Positions 47,575 through 57,471 are shown, numbered from the stretch's first letter. The stretch: DNA of 64,000 nt from Hymenobacter sp. H14-R3 (GCF_030063445.1 NZ_JASITD010000019.1:24483-88482), one strand, 5' to 3'. Numbers and translations are program-made. Notes: a model not told the origin generated them from the sequence alone.

Positions 47575-48276
47575 ATGAAGCGTTTTTTACTTTTTTTGGG
47601 CAGTAATCTGCTCTTAGCTGGTCTGGCCCAGGCCCAGGTAGGCGTGCGTGCCGGTACCAATCTATTGAATTTCAATACGTCAGCTTCCGATGGTGCCCGT
47701 CCTTCCACTTCCAGCCGATTGGGTTATCAGGCAGGTATCTACTACCAGCAGCCCCTCACGAAACGCTTCTCGCTGGTACCCGAGGTACAATTCAGCTCCG
47801 AGCAAGCTCAGGTAAATGCTGATTATTACCGCAACGAGCAGAACTACTCCCTGAGTAATTATCGCCTGCATTTATCATACCTGAACGTACCCGTGTTGCT
47901 ACGCTTCGCCCTGGGCCGGGTGTATTTTGAAGCTGGGCCGCAGGCTAGCCTGCTGGTGGGCGGCCGAGGCTCCGGGCAGGGGAGCTATTTAGTTGGCGGT
48001 GATGTCGGGGGCAACTATGCTATTGACCAATCGGCTATCGACCGTTTTCGGCGCTTGCAGTACGGCGCCTGCGTGGGTATTGGGGTATCGCTGCCCGCCG
48101 GTCTGGGCCTTAGTATGCGCGCCTACCAGGGCTTCACCTCCATGAACCAAACTACTTATTCGCAAGACCGTGCTGCCATTCCCTACTGGGCCGGCGAAAT
48201 GCACCGGCAGACACTCCAGGCATCCCTCACCTATCAGTTGGCTAGCCGCTATAAACTAGCGGTAATCAAGATGTAA
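47575..48276 (+). CDS. PorT-like outer-membrane beta-barrel protein
   Basis: The 233-residue protein has a signal peptide (MKRFLLFLGSNLLLAGLAQA) and a beta-barrel pattern of alternating strands: VGVRAGTNLLNFNTS, RFSLVPEVQFSSEQAQV, YRLHLSYLNVPVLLRFALG, VYFEAGPQASLLVGG. This is the layout of the PorT / outer-membrane beta-barrel family of Bacteroidota. Function not known, though relatives act in secretion. A strong terminator follows at 48309. Confidence 0.85.
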   Translation: MKRFLLFLGSNLLLAGLAQAQVGVRAGTNLLNFNTSASDGARPSTSSRLGYQAGIYYQQPLTKRFSLVPEVQFSSEQAQVNADYYRNEQNYSLSNYRLHLSYLNVPVLLRFALGRVYFEAGPQASLLVGGRGSGQGSYLVGGDVGGNYAIDQSAIDRFRRLQYGACVGIGVSLPAGLGLSMRAYQGFTSMNQTTYSQDRAAIPYWAGEMHRQTLQASLTYQLASRYKLAVIKM

Positions 48277-48308
48277 CTTATTATCTAATTGATTAACAGA
48301 TGATTATC

Positions 48309-48350
48309 AAAAAGTCCCCCGCGTATTTCAGCCTACGCGGGGGACTTTTT
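48309..48350. terminator. Bidirectional terminator between barrel gene and asd
   Basis: AAAAAGTCCCCCGCGTA and TACGCGGGGGACTTTTT are perfect 17-base arms around an 8-base loop. It lies 32 bases after the barrel gene and 22 before the end of asd. Confidence 0.92.
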
Positions 48351-48372
48351 AAAGTAGTCTGGAAGTTAGCTT

Positions 48373-49365
48373 TTACACCAACCCCTGCGCTACCAGGTAC
48401 TCGGCAATCTGCACGGCGTTGGTGGCGGCTCCTTTGCGCAGGTTATCGGCTACTATCCACATATTGAGGGTGTTGGGCTGGGTATCGTCGCGGCGGAGGC
48501 GGCCCACCAGCACGGCGTCGCGGCCGTGGCTGTCTTTGGGCATGGGGTAGCTATTGGTGGCGGGGTCGTCTACCAGCTCCACGCCTTCGGTATTGCGCAG
48601 GATGTTGCGCACTTCGTCGAGGTCAAAATCGTGGGCAAACTCGATGTTTACCGACTCGGAGTGGCCGCCCATCACGGGCACGCGCACGCAGGTGGCAGTG
48701 ACGCGGATGCCATCGTCGCCCATGATTTTCTTGGTCTCGTTCACCATTTTCAGCTCTTCCTTGGTGTAGCCGTTGGGCTGAAACACGTCGATGTGGGGCA
48801 GCACGTTGAGGTCGATGGGGTACGGGTAGGCAGGGTTGCTGGCCGTGCGGCCGGCGCGCTCTTCCAGGAGCTGGTCCACGGCTTTTTTGCCGGTGCCGGT
48901 CACGCTCTGGTAGGTGCTGATAACGAGGCGCCGGGCTTGGTACTTCTTGTGCAAGTCGTTGAGGGCCACCACCAGCTGAATAGTCGAGCAGTTGGGGTTG
49001 GCGATGATTTTATCGTCCTTAGTCAGCTCCTGGGCGTTCACCTCGGGCACGATGAGCTTCTTGGTGGCATCCATGCGCCAAGCCGACGAGTTATCGACCA
49101 CCGTGGTGCCCACTTCGGCAAAGCGGGGCGCAAAATCGAGCGATACGCCGCCGCCGGCCGAGAAAATGGCGATGGCCGGGCGCGCCGCAATGGCGTCTGC
49201 CATGCTCACCACCGGGTAGTCTTTGCCCTGAAAATGAACCAGCTGGCCCACCGATTTGGCCGAGGCCACGGGCAGTAACTCAGTAACCGGAAACTGGCGC
49301 TCGGCCAGCACTTTCAGCATTTCGGTGCCCACCAACCCGGTGGCACCCACTACGGCAATCTTCAT
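48373..49365 (-). CDS. asd: Aspartate-semialdehyde dehydrogenase
   Basis: The 330-residue protein starts MKIAVVGATGLVGTEMLKVL with the NADP loop G-A-T-G-L-V-G. It has the catalytic Cys in ANPNCSTIQLV, then YQSVTGTGKKAV, CVRVPVMGGHSESV with the substrate-binding and His residues, and a RLRRDDTQPNTLNMWIVADN end. It reduces aspartyl phosphate to the semialdehyde for lysine, methionine, threonine and diaminopimelate. Complete length. Confidence 0.97.
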   Translation of the reverse strand: MKIAVVGATGLVGTEMLKVLAERQFPVTELLPVASAKSVGQLVHFQGKDYPVVSMADAIAARPAIAIFSAGGGVSLDFAPRFAEVGTTVVDNSSAWRMDATKKLIVPEVNAQELTKDDKIIANPNCSTIQLVVALNDLHKKYQARRLVISTYQSVTGTGKKAVDQLLEERAGRTASNPAYPYPIDLNVLPHIDVFQPNGYTKEELKMVNETKKIMGDDGIRVTATCVRVPVMGGHSESVNIEFAHDFDLDEVRNILRNTEGVELVDDPATNSYPMPKDSHGRDAVLVGRLRRDDTQPNTLNMWIVADNLRKGAATNAVQIAEYLVAQGLV

Positions 49366-49579
49366 GAGGGTAGCAGTTAATCAGCACGTTAAAGGAGCGG
49401 CTTCGCGCCGACCGGTGCGGGGCAAATGTCGGAATAAATCTGGCTCGCGGATGCCGCACCCGGCAGCTACTTTCCCAAATAGCCAAGCAAGAAAAACAGC
49501 CTATTCGGCCAGCTAGCCAGCCACCCGCGCCGATTACCCGTTGAACACCACTAACGCATTCATCCCTTTTGCCTTACCC

Positions 49580-49972
49580 ATGTCCATTCAACCCAAAACC
49601 AAAGGCCTGTCCCACGTAGCCCTGCGCACCACCGATTTTGCCCGCACAAAAGCATTTTACAACGGCCTGCTGGGGTTTCCGGTAGCAGTCGATACCGCTG
49701 AGGTACTGGGCTTTATGGTTGGCTCCGTGTTCATCGGCTTCAAGCAGGCGGCCCCTACCCACCCCGGCGGCAACGTCTTCACGCCCTTCAACGTGGGCCT
49801 CGACCACATCGCCATTGCCTGCGACACGGAGGCCGAGCTGCACCGCGTAGCCGAGGCCCTGCAAGCCGCCGGGGTCGAGAATACCGGCATCAAAACCGAT
49901 ACCGTGATGCCCAAGCAGTACGTGGCCTTTAAGGACCCCGACCGCATTCAGTGGGAGTTTTACATGGCGTAG
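49580..49972 (+). CDS. Glyoxalase/VOC family protein
   Basis: The 130-residue protein has one VOC module pair: LSHVALRTTDFARTKAFYNG, LGFPVAVDT, then LDHIAIACDTEAELHRVAEA and KDPDRIQWEFYMA. The H-x-A and final E-F positions match metal ligands in this superfamily. Such proteins are lyases, dioxygenases or resistance factors; substrate unknown. Start 49580. Its stop TAG is in a GTAGCGCG word. Confidence 0.88.
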   Translation: MSIQPKTKGLSHVALRTTDFARTKAFYNGLLGFPVAVDTAEVLGFMVGSVFIGFKQAAPTHPGGNVFTPFNVGLDHIAIACDTEAELHRVAEALQAAGVENTGIKTDTVMPKQYVAFKDPDRIQWEFYMA

Positions 49973-50028
49973 CGCGCAACGCACAGCGCTACGCGTGGAC
50001 TTCCGCGCACTACATCGAAAGTAATTGG

Positions 50029-50078
50029 GCGCAAAAAACGTCATTCCTCGGCAAGCCTGGAATGACGTTTTTTTGCGC
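50029..50078. terminator. Bidirectional terminator between VOC and AhpD-like genes
   Basis: GCGCAAAAAACGTCATTCC and GGAATGACGTTTTTTTGCGC pair around TCGGCAAGCCT. It lies 57 bases after the VOC gene and 8 bases before the end of the AhpD-like gene. Confidence 0.9.
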
Positions 50079-50085
50079 CTATTCC

Positions 50086-50532
50086 TTACTGGGGGGCGGC
50101 AATCGGCAAGTGGGTGGCAATCGCCATGCGGTTCCAGGCGTTGATAGTCACTATCATCATAATAGCTTGCGCCACAAGGGTTTCCCCCAATACCGCCACT
50201 GCCTGCTGGTAGGTAGCATCCGACACGCCGCCCTGGCTGATGAGGGTAACTTCTTCGGTTAGGGCCAGCAGCGCTTGCTCTTCGGGCGTGAACAAGGTGG
50301 TTTCGCGCCAGGCGTTGAGCAGGTAGATGCGCTGCTCGGTTTCGCCGTGCTGCCGGGCGTCGCGGGTGTGCATGTCGAGGCAAAAGGCGCAGCCGTTGAG
50401 CTGGGAAGCGCGGATTTCTATCAGGTGTCGCTGCGTGTGGCTCAGCTTCGAGGTGCTCAGGTATTTGACAAGCGCATACAGGGCTTTGTAGGCTTCGGGC
50501 TCGGTTTTTTCCAGGTTGAGGCGCGGGTTCAT
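50086..50532 (-). CDS. AhpD-like carboxymuconolactone decarboxylase family protein
   Basis: The 148-residue protein has the CMD/AhpD core with CxxC and His: RASQLNGCAFCLDMHTRDAR, followed by LNAWRETTLFTPEEQALLAL and IVTINAWNRMAIATHLP. The CAFCLDMH block is the alkylhydroperoxidase-type active site, so it probably reduces peroxides or a disulfide partner. A Crp/Fnr-type regulator gene lies 70 bases upstream on the same strand and may control it. Confidence 0.9.
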   Translation of the reverse strand: MNPRLNLEKTEPEAYKALYALVKYLSTSKLSHTQRHLIEIRASQLNGCAFCLDMHTRDARQHGETEQRIYLLNAWRETTLFTPEEQALLALTEEVTLISQGGVSDATYQQAVAVLGETLVAQAIMMIVTINAWNRMAIATHLPIAAPQ

Positions 50533-50602
50533 GTGAGTTAGGTAATTGGTTGAGTACGAGGCAAAATTCCGCACATCAGCCACCCGCTTTCCTTAATGTA
50601 GA

Positions 50603-51220
50603 TTAAGAAATTCCGCCCTTTGGGGCCAGCCCCGGCGTTGCTTTACCGGAGTTGGCCTTGGCGCGCACTTTGCTCAAAAACTCGGGCGTGCAGCCCAGGT
50701 ACGAGGCCAGCATATACTGCGGCACCCGCTGCACAAACCCCGGAAACGACCGGCTAAAATGCCAGTAACGCTCCTCCGTCGAATCTCGCAGCTGGAACAT
50801 CCAGCGGTTTTGGTCGGCCGCCGCCGTGCGCTGCAACAGCAGGCGGAAATAGCGCTCCAGGGCCGGTACCTGGGCCAATAGCGCCTCCTGGTTTTGGTAG
50901 CTGAGCACCGCCACCGTAGTCGGCTCCACTGCCTGGATGCCGAGCGCAGACGGCTGCTGGCTCAGAAAGCTGACGTAGTCGGTCAGCCACCAGTTTTCGA
51001 GCGCAAACCGGGTAATATGCTCCACGCCCTTCTCGGTCACGAAATACAGGCGCAGGCAGCCTTGCAGCACAAAGTAGTTGCCGGGGCAAGGCTGGCCCGC
51101 TTCGAACAGGTGCGCTTTGCGCGGCACGGTTTGGCAAGTAAAACGGGCGCTCACGGCCTGCGTCTCGGCTGGCGTGAGGGCCACATAGCGGGCAATGTGG
51201 GCGAGCAGCGCGGCGTACAT
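50603..51220 (-). CDS. Crp/Fnr family transcriptional regulator
   Basis: The 205-residue protein has a cyclic-nucleotide-binding-type beta-roll (KAHLFEAGQPCPGNYFVLQG, CLRLYFVTEKGVEHITRFAL) and a C-terminal helix-turn-helix (VPQYMLASYLGCTPEFLSKV). No Cys set for an Fe-S cluster as in Fnr is present. Such regulators respond to small molecules or redox state. Start 51220 (MYAALLAHIARYV). It is followed by the AhpD-like gene, a common Bacteroidota pair. Confidence 0.88.
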   Translation of the reverse strand: MYAALLAHIARYVALTPAETQAVSARFTCQTVPRKAHLFEAGQPCPGNYFVLQGCLRLYFVTEKGVEHITRFALENWWLTDYVSFLSQQPSALGIQAVEPTTVAVLSYQNQEALLAQVPALERYFRLLLQRTAAADQNRWMFQLRDSTEERYWHFSRSFPGFVQRVPQYMLASYLGCTPEFLSKVRAKANSGKATPGLAPKGGIS

Positions 51221-51485
51221 AGGCGAAGGCAACTAGGGTACCGGCGGGCAAGCTACGCTGCCCCATTTGCAAGCGCGCCAGCCACCTGGCCCGCTCGCCG
51301 GCTCGCTATTCCTGGCTGGTGCAAGATATATTTCCCCTTATAGTCAGGCGAGATTAATTTACTATTATTTCCTTCACAACTACTTGTTTACCAAAGTGAA
51401 AGCTACAAACCAGCAGCGAAAAACTGACTGCTCCTCACGTTATGGGTAGTTACTTAGCTGCGGCTAACCGTTAGTTGGCTGCGTT

Positions 51486-54095
51486 ATGAGGTTCTTATTT
51501 GCTTTGTTTTTTCTGCTGCCCGGCCTGGCCGCCGCCCAACTGGCCGACAACTTTGCCGACGGCAACTTCACCAAAAACCCCGCCTGGACCGGCGATGCCG
51601 GCAGCTTCGGGGTGGCCAACCAGGTGCTGCAAAGCAACGGCCCCGCCACCACGGGCACGCAGCTCCAACTCGTTACGCCCTGCCAGGCCAGCACCGGCAC
51701 CAGCTGGGAATTTTGGGCCAACCTCAAGCTGGCCACCTCGTCGGCCAACCTGGCTGATGTGTGGCTGCTGGCCTCGCAGCCCGACCTGCGCAGCCCCACC
51801 ACGGCCGGCTACTTCGTGCGCCTGGGTGGTACCGACGACGAGGTGAGCCTCTTCCGCAAGGACTCGGCCCGCAGCCCCGTGCTGGTGATTGACGGCCTGA
51901 ACGGCACCCTCGCCTCGACTACCAACAACGTAGTGCGGGTGCGCGTAACGCGCTCATTACAAGGGCAGTGGGCACTGGCCCGCGACCTCACCGGCGGCCG
52001 CAACTTCGTGGCCGAAGCCAGCCAACCTATTGATAACCAGCACCAGCGCGGCAGCGTGGTGGGCGTGGCCCTACTCTACTCCTCCGCCAATGGCAAGAGC
52101 TTTTTCTTCGATGATTTTGCCGTGACCGATGCCACCGCGCCGCTGCTCACCCGCGCCGTGGCCCTGGATGCGCGCACCGTAGACGCGGTTTTTAACGAGG
52201 CCGTGGACCCCACCACGGCGGCCCAGGCGGCCCGCTACCGGCTGGCCACCGGCGCGGGGCCGGTGGCGGCGGTTGTGTCGGTCCTGAACCCGGCCGTGGT
52301 GCGGCTCACGTTTGGCAACGACCTGGCCGCCAGCAGTATCCTGGAGGCCCGGCAGATAGCCGACCTCTACGGCAACGTGGCGGCCGGGCCGCTCACGGCC
52401 GCCTTCGGCGGCACGCCGGTGGCCCCGAAGGTGGGCGAGCTGCTCATCACCGAAATTATGGCCGACGAAACGCCCGTGGTGGGCCTGCCGGCGTCCGAAT
52501 TTATCGAAATTTTCAACAACACGGCCACCAAAACGCTGAGCCTGCGCGGCGTGCGCCTGCTGAAGCCCGGTAGCAGCACCGCCGCCGTGCTGCCCGACAC
52601 GGCCCGCCTGCTGCCCGGCCAGTACGCCGTGGTGTGCGGCAGCACCCGCGCCGCGCAATTCGCGGCGTACGGCAAAGTGTACGGCGTCAGTAACTTCCCT
52701 TCGCTCACCAATGCCGGCGACCAGCTGGTGCTGCGCGGCCGCGACGGCACCACGCTCTTCGAAATCGCCTACTCCGACGCCTGGTACCGCGACCAGCGCA
52801 AGAAGGAAGGCGGCTGGACCCTCGAAATGCTGGACCCCGCCAACTACTGCGGCGGCGCCCCCAACTGGCAGGCCAGCCAGGATGCCAGCGGCGGCACCCC
52901 CGCCCGCCGCAACAGCGTGGCCGCCCCCAACCCCGACCGCACGCCGCCTACGCTGCTGCGCGCCATCGCGCTCACACCCAGCACTATCCGGCTGTACTTT
53001 GGCGAAAAGCTGGATAGCGCAGTGGCCGCCAACCCGGCCCTCTACACCCTGCAAAGCAGCACGGGCACGGCTCCGGCCATAAGCCGCGCCGCGCCCGTAG
53101 GCCCCGATTTTCGGGCCGTGGATTTGAGCCTGAGTGCGGCGCTGCTGCCCAGCCGGCCCCTCACGGTGGCTGTGGCCCGCGCCACCGATTGCGTGGGCAA
53201 CGCCAGCGGCGCACTTAGCACGGCCGGCGTGGCGCTGCCCGAGGCCGCGCTGCCGGGCGACTTGGTTATCAATGAGTTACTATTTTACCACGCGCCGGGC
53301 GGCGTGTACTTCGTGGAAGTGCTCAACCGCTCACTGCGCTACGTCAATTTGCAGGGCTATCAGCTTACTGTTCAGAAAGCTAGCGGCGCAAGCACGGTTA
53401 CCGTCAGCCCCGGCGCGCCCTACGTGCTGGCCCCCGGCCAGCTGGTGGCGCTTACGGCCGACGCGGGCATTTTGCAGACCCAGTACCCCACCAGCACCGA
53501 CCCGGCCGCGCTACTGGCAGTGGCCGGCTTTCCAGCTTTGGATAACAACGCGGGCAGCGTATTCCTTTACGACGCAACCAGCAAGGAGTTAGACCATTAC
53601 GACTACGACAAAAGCCAGCAGCTGAGCCTGTTAAGTACCCAGGCGGGCGTATCATTGGAGCGCATCCGGGCCAGTGGGCCGAGTTTGGCCAGCAACTTTC
53701 ACTCGGCGGCGGGCGCGGCGGGCTACGCCACGCCCGGCCGCCCCAACTCGCAGGCCCAGGACGCCGTGGGCAACGGCCAGGAGCTGAGCATGGTGCCCGA
53801 GCTGTTCACCCCCGATGATGATGGCCAGCAGGACTTTACCACCCTCAACTACCAGTTCGACCAGCCCGGCTACGTGGGCTCCGTCACGGTGTACGATGCC
53901 CTGGGCCAGCTCACGCGCCGCCTGCTGCGCAACGAGAGCCTACCCACCACCGGCTTCGTGCAGTGGGACGGCCTCGATGAGCGCGGCCGCAAGGCGGCCG
54001 TGGGCTACTACCTCGTGCACATCGAGCTATTCCGCCCCAGCAGCGGCGAGCGGCGCGAGTACAAGAAAACGGTGGTAGTCGGGGCGCGGCTCTGA
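51486..54095 (+). CDS. Lamin-tail and SbsA/Big-like surface protein
   Basis: The 869-residue protein has a signal peptide (MRFLFALFFLLPGLAAAQLA), a lectin-like first domain, repeated Big/SbsA-like blocks (VDAVFNEAVDPTTAAQAARY; TIRLYFGEKLDSAVAANPAL) and lamin tail domains (VGELLITEIMADETPVVGLP, ASEFIEIFNNTATKTLSLRG). The C-terminus has a FlgD-like fold (GFVQWDGLDERGRKAAVGYY). It is probably exported to the cell surface by the type IX system, and likely adhesive or matrix-binding. No enzyme motif is seen. Confidence 0.8.
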   Translation: MRFLFALFFLLPGLAAAQLADNFADGNFTKNPAWTGDAGSFGVANQVLQSNGPATTGTQLQLVTPCQASTGTSWEFWANLKLATSSANLADVWLLASQPDLRSPTTAGYFVRLGGTDDEVSLFRKDSARSPVLVIDGLNGTLASTTNNVVRVRVTRSLQGQWALARDLTGGRNFVAEASQPIDNQHQRGSVVGVALLYSSANGKSFFFDDFAVTDATAPLLTRAVALDARTVDAVFNEAVDPTTAAQAARYRLATGAGPVAAVVSVLNPAVVRLTFGNDLAASSILEARQIADLYGNVAAGPLTAAFGGTPVAPKVGELLITEIMADETPVVGLPASEFIEIFNNTATKTLSLRGVRLLKPGSSTAAVLPDTARLLPGQYAVVCGSTRAAQFAAYGKVYGVSNFPSLTNAGDQLVLRGRDGTTLFEIAYSDAWYRDQRKKEGGWTLEMLDPANYCGGAPNWQASQDASGGTPARRNSVAAPNPDRTPPTLLRAIALTPSTIRLYFGEKLDSAVAANPALYTLQSSTGTAPAISRAAPVGPDFRAVDLSLSAALLPSRPLTVAVARATDCVGNASGALSTAGVALPEAALPGDLVINELLFYHAPGGVYFVEVLNRSLRYVNLQGYQLTVQKASGASTVTVSPGAPYVLAPGQLVALTADAGILQTQYPTSTDPAALLAVAGFPALDNNAGSVFLYDATSKELDHYDYDKSQQLSLLSTQAGVSLERIRASGPSLASNFHSAAGAAGYATPGRPNSQAQDAVGNGQELSMVPELFTPDDDGQQDFTTLNYQFDQPGYVGSVTVYDALGQLTRRLLRNESLPTTGFVQWDGLDERGRKAAVGYYLVHIELFRPSSGERREYKKTVVVGARL

Positions 54096-54107
54096 GCAAA
54101 ACTCGTC

Positions 54108-55361
54108 TTACCACGCGTTGAAATACAGCTCTTTATTCACGTAGTCGATAGTGGGGCGGTACTGGCTCAGCAGCGGATAGCCCACGAGGCCCTGCAAGGC
54201 CTCGCGGTTCGGGTTTTGGTTGAGAGAAGCCATAGTGGCAAACACGGTGGCTTGCTTGCGAAACACCAGCGGTCCGGCCAGGCGCACTTCGGGCAGGCGG
54301 GCAGTAGTGACGGTGCGGGCGGTGGCATCGGCCCCGCTCAGCTGGGCGGTGGAGGCGCGGCGCAGCACATGGGCCAGCCCGGCCTCGTACTGCTGGTCGA
54401 GTAGGTTGGCCTGCGCGCCGCAGTCCACGCCCACCCGAAACGTTTGGCCCCCGGCGCTCAGCGTCACCACGGGCAGGTGGCCGCTCAGGGTGAAGGGCAC
54501 GCGCAGAAGCGCGGTGGGCGGGTCGGCGGCTGGGTCGGGCTGGCGCAGCAGCACCTTGCCGGCCCGGTAATCGAGGGTTAAGGCATACTGGTTCAGCAGG
54601 TTGTAGCCGATAAGCCCCAGCAGCGTAGTGCCGCCCAGCTTCTGTTCGAGGCTGGTTAGGTCCAGGGTAGGCACTTCCTTGTTCTCAAACTTAATCCCTT
54701 GCCAATCAAATCTTTGCGCAATATGATACGATAGGCCGGCCAGTTGGCCGTTTACGCCCGTGCTGTTGGTGGCGGCCAGGGCGGTTTCGGTGGCCGGGGC
54801 CGGAAATTCGCGCTTGTTCAGCACCAGGGCCGGGGCCCCGGTATCGAGCAGAAACGTGCCGCGCCGGCCATCTACCTCGGCCTCTACCAGCAGCAGGCCG
54901 TTGCGCACCCGGGCGGGGGCTTCCACCTGGGGCGGCGTGGTGAGCTCGTTGGGGCCGAAGGTGGTCGCGATTTTCCGGGCGCGGGCCGGCAGCAGGTTAA
55001 GCTCGGCAAACTGCCCGGCCGGGGTCAGCACCATAGCTATTTCTTTCTCAGTGCCTTTGCGAGCCAGCAGGCACACGTAGCGCGTGTTGGGGCCGGCGGG
55101 TTCCTGGCGCACAATGCGCAAGCCCTCCACCGGCCCATACTGCGGCAGCAGCTGCGCGAGCACCTGCGTGGTGTAGGCAGCGGGCAGGCTGCCCACGCGG
55201 GTTTCGGGCGTGAGGTAGGGCTGCACGGGCACCAGCGACTTGCCATTGAGGGCCGCCACCAGCTGGTCGAGGGCCGCCACGCCGGTAGCCTGCTGGGCCA
55301 GCGCCGCCTGCGCCAAGCCGCAGTGCAGCAAAAAGAAAAAAACGAGCTTTTGCATGGGCAT
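54108..55361 (-). CDS. Exported double retropepsin-like aspartyl protease-fold protein
   Basis: The 417-residue protein has a signal peptide (LVFFFLLHCGLAQAALA) and two retropepsin-like halves. The first has FLLDTGAPALV with D173-T174-G175, as in active enzymes. The second has GVDCGAQANLLD with D313-C314-G315, a D-C-G variant. Both have the later LLGLIGYNLL or LQGLVGYPLL hydrophobic loop of the family. It is probably a periplasmic protease or a binding form. Start 55361 or 55355. It converges with the lamin-tail gene (12-base gap). Confidence 0.85.
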   Translation of the reverse strand: MPMQKLVFFFLLHCGLAQAALAQQATGVAALDQLVAALNGKSLVPVQPYLTPETRVGSLPAAYTTQVLAQLLPQYGPVEGLRIVRQEPAGPNTRYVCLLARKGTEKEIAMVLTPAGQFAELNLLPARARKIATTFGPNELTTPPQVEAPARVRNGLLLVEAEVDGRRGTFLLDTGAPALVLNKREFPAPATETALAATNSTGVNGQLAGLSYHIAQRFDWQGIKFENKEVPTLDLTSLEQKLGGTTLLGLIGYNLLNQYALTLDYRAGKVLLRQPDPAADPPTALLRVPFTLSGHLPVVTLSAGGQTFRVGVDCGAQANLLDQQYEAGLAHVLRRASTAQLSGADATARTVTTARLPEVRLAGPLVFRKQATVFATMASLNQNPNREALQGLVGYPLLSQYRPTIDYVNKELYFNAW

Positions 55362-55746
55362 TATTGGCAATGAAAGCACCAGACGAGCTGGTTGGCACCA
55401 AGGGTACGCCCCGGTCCGCCAGCTGCGCTGGTTGTCGCGTGAACGACGGCTGGACGAATCCGGGGTGGCACATGCGTCAACCAGGCAGACGTGCTCCGGT
55501 CGGCCGGCTGCGACAACCAGTTGGTTGTCGCGTGAAAGATGGCTGAACGACTGGCTTAGTTGCCGCCTGAATGCTACCTGCGCAACTACCCACGCGGCGC
55601 CCGCAACAACCGGTCGGCCGGCTGCGCCGACGGACCGGGGGCGTAACCAGCTTGTGCGAAAGACTTTGCAAACCGCATTTCCGTTGCTTGGCCGCGGTAG
55701 CTTCCTTGGTTTTTAAACCATTGGCCTCGCCCGGCATCCAACCGCC
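55362..55746. other. 385-base gap with short direct repeats, no gene
   Basis: The gap between the protease and DUF1800 genes holds two copies of GGTTGTCGCGTGAACGACGG-like sequence (55429-55458 and 55522-55551, about 80% alike) and other ACCGGTCGGCCGGCTGCG-type words near 55496 and 55608. No frame reads as protein. It looks like short intergenic repeats. Confidence 0.5.
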
Positions 55747-57348
55747 ATGAACGCACAGCAGCTCCAGCATTTATATTGGCGGGCCGGCTTTGGGCCGCGC
55801 CCCCAGGACGTGGCCGCCGGCCTCAGCCCCAGCAAGGCGTTGCGCCAGCTGCTGCACGAGGCGCGGGCGTACGCGCCCATTCCTAGCTCGTCGCTGGCTG
55901 CCTTTAGCGACCCGCTGGGCGCGGTGATGGCCGTGCCGCCCGGCACGGCCCCGGCAGCTATGGCCGCGGGCACGGCCGCTGCGCCGCCCGCGCCCGCCAG
56001 CTCGGCGCAGCCGAGCACGCGCAACCCCGCCCCGACCCTGCCGCCCCTCGCGGCCATGGATGCCCTGCGCCCGCGCTCGGCGCTGGCCATGCGCCGCCAG
56101 GGCTTGCCCCAGCTGCGCCGCGCCGACCTCACGCCCGAACAGCGCAAAATGCAGAACGAAGGTATCCGTGACGCGTTTATGGGCATGAGCACGGCCTGGA
56201 TGAACCAGATGGCAAACTCGCCCGGCCAACTGCGCGAGAAGGTGGCCCTGTTCTGGCACGGGCACTTTGCCTGCCGCACCCGCCGGCCCGCCGACTCGCT
56301 GGCCCTGCTCAACACCATCAGGGAGAAGGCGCTGGGCAAGTTTCCGGACTTGCTGCTGGCCGTGAGCCAGCAGCCGGCCATGCTGCAATTTCTTAATAAT
56401 CAGCAAAATAAAAAGCAGCACCCCAACGAGAACTTTGCCCGCGAAGTGATGGAGCTGTTTACGCTGGGCCGCGGCAACTACACCGAGGCCGACGTGAAAG
56501 AGGCCGCCCGCGCCTTCACCGGCTGGGGCTACGACGCGCAAAGCCGCTTCCGGTTTTTGGAGCGCGAGCACGATGCGGATGCCAAAACTCTGCTGGGCCA
56601 AACCGGTAATTTTGGCGGGGAAGACGCCCTGCGCATCATTACGCAGCAGCCGGCAATGGCCACGTTTATCGTGACCAAGCTGTACCGCTTCTTCGTGAAC
56701 GACGTGCCCGACCCGGCCCACATTGCGCCGCTGGCGGCCGCGTTTCGCCACAGCGGCTACGACATCAGCGACTTGCTGGAGCGACTGTTTTCGGCCGATT
56801 GGTTCTACGCGCCGGCCAATATGGGCAGCCTCATTAAGTCGCCGGTGGCGCTGGTGGCGGGCCTGCGCCGCACCCTTAACCTGCGGGTAGACAACGACAA
56901 GCAGCTGCTGGGCTACCAGAAAGCGCTGGGCCAGACGCTCTTTATGCCGCCCAACGTGGCCGGCTGGCCCGGCGGCCGCGCCTGGATAGACTCATCGTCG
57001 CTGCTGCTGCGCTTGCAGCTGCCGAGTATTCTGTTCAAAAACGCCGACTTTGCGGTGCGCCTCAAAGACGACGAAAACGACATCACGCCGCAGACTACCG
57101 GCAAGGAGCGGCTGGTCAAAAACACCGAAACCACGCACCTGCCGCTGGGCCCCATCCAGCAACTGCTGGGTACCGCGCCGGTTGAGGCGCAGCCGCAGCT
57201 ACTAGCTAACTTCTTGTTACAAAACTTATTACGGACTGAGAACCTGACGCTGGTGCAGCAAGCCGCCGCCAGGGCTGCTACGCCTGAGGAGCGCCTGCGG
57301 AGTATGCTGGTGAGCTTGTTGAGCCTGCCGGAGTATCAATTATCCTAA
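55747..57348 (+). CDS. DUF1800 family protein
   Basis: The 533-residue protein starts MNAQQLQHLYWRAGFGPRPQ and has DUF1800 blocks: LREKVALFWHGHFACRTRRP, NENFAREVMELFTLGRGNYT, EADVKEAARAFTGWGYDAQS, and PPNVAGWPGGRAWIDSSSLL. DUF1800 proteins always occur with DUF1501 partners; their role is not established (envelope or secreted complexes are suggested). It is followed by a DUF1501 gene 146 bases downstream. There is an Ala/Pro-rich insert at about 60-100. No signal peptide is obvious. Confidence 0.9.
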   Translation: MNAQQLQHLYWRAGFGPRPQDVAAGLSPSKALRQLLHEARAYAPIPSSSLAAFSDPLGAVMAVPPGTAPAAMAAGTAAAPPAPASSAQPSTRNPAPTLPPLAAMDALRPRSALAMRRQGLPQLRRADLTPEQRKMQNEGIRDAFMGMSTAWMNQMANSPGQLREKVALFWHGHFACRTRRPADSLALLNTIREKALGKFPDLLLAVSQQPAMLQFLNNQQNKKQHPNENFAREVMELFTLGRGNYTEADVKEAARAFTGWGYDAQSRFRFLEREHDADAKTLLGQTGNFGGEDALRIITQQPAMATFIVTKLYRFFVNDVPDPAHIAPLAAAFRHSGYDISDLLERLFSADWFYAPANMGSLIKSPVALVAGLRRTLNLRVDNDKQLLGYQKALGQTLFMPPNVAGWPGGRAWIDSSSLLLRLQLPSILFKNADFAVRLKDDENDITPQTTGKERLVKNTETTHLPLGPIQQLLGTAPVEAQPQLLANFLLQNLLRTENLTLVQQAAARAATPEERLRSMLVSLLSLPEYQLS

Positions 57349-57360
57349 TCTTTCGTGCGG

Positions 57361-57471
57361 GAAGTTACCGCGGAGGTACGCGGAGGTAAAACGCTGAGGT
57401 ACGCGGAGCGCAGATGTTGAACAACTCAGCCTACCTCAGCGCTTTACCTCCGCGCACCTCAGCGGTAACTC
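57361..57471. repeat. Imperfect palindrome of GGAGGTACGCGG words
   Basis: GAAGTTACCGCGGAGGTACG, CGGAGGTAAAACGCTGAGG on the left pair with CCTCAGCGCTTTACCTCCGC and CACCTCAGCGGTAACT on the right. It occupies the gap between DUF1800 and DUF1501 and could form a hairpin in the shared RNA, perhaps lowering DUF1501 expression. Confidence 0.7.
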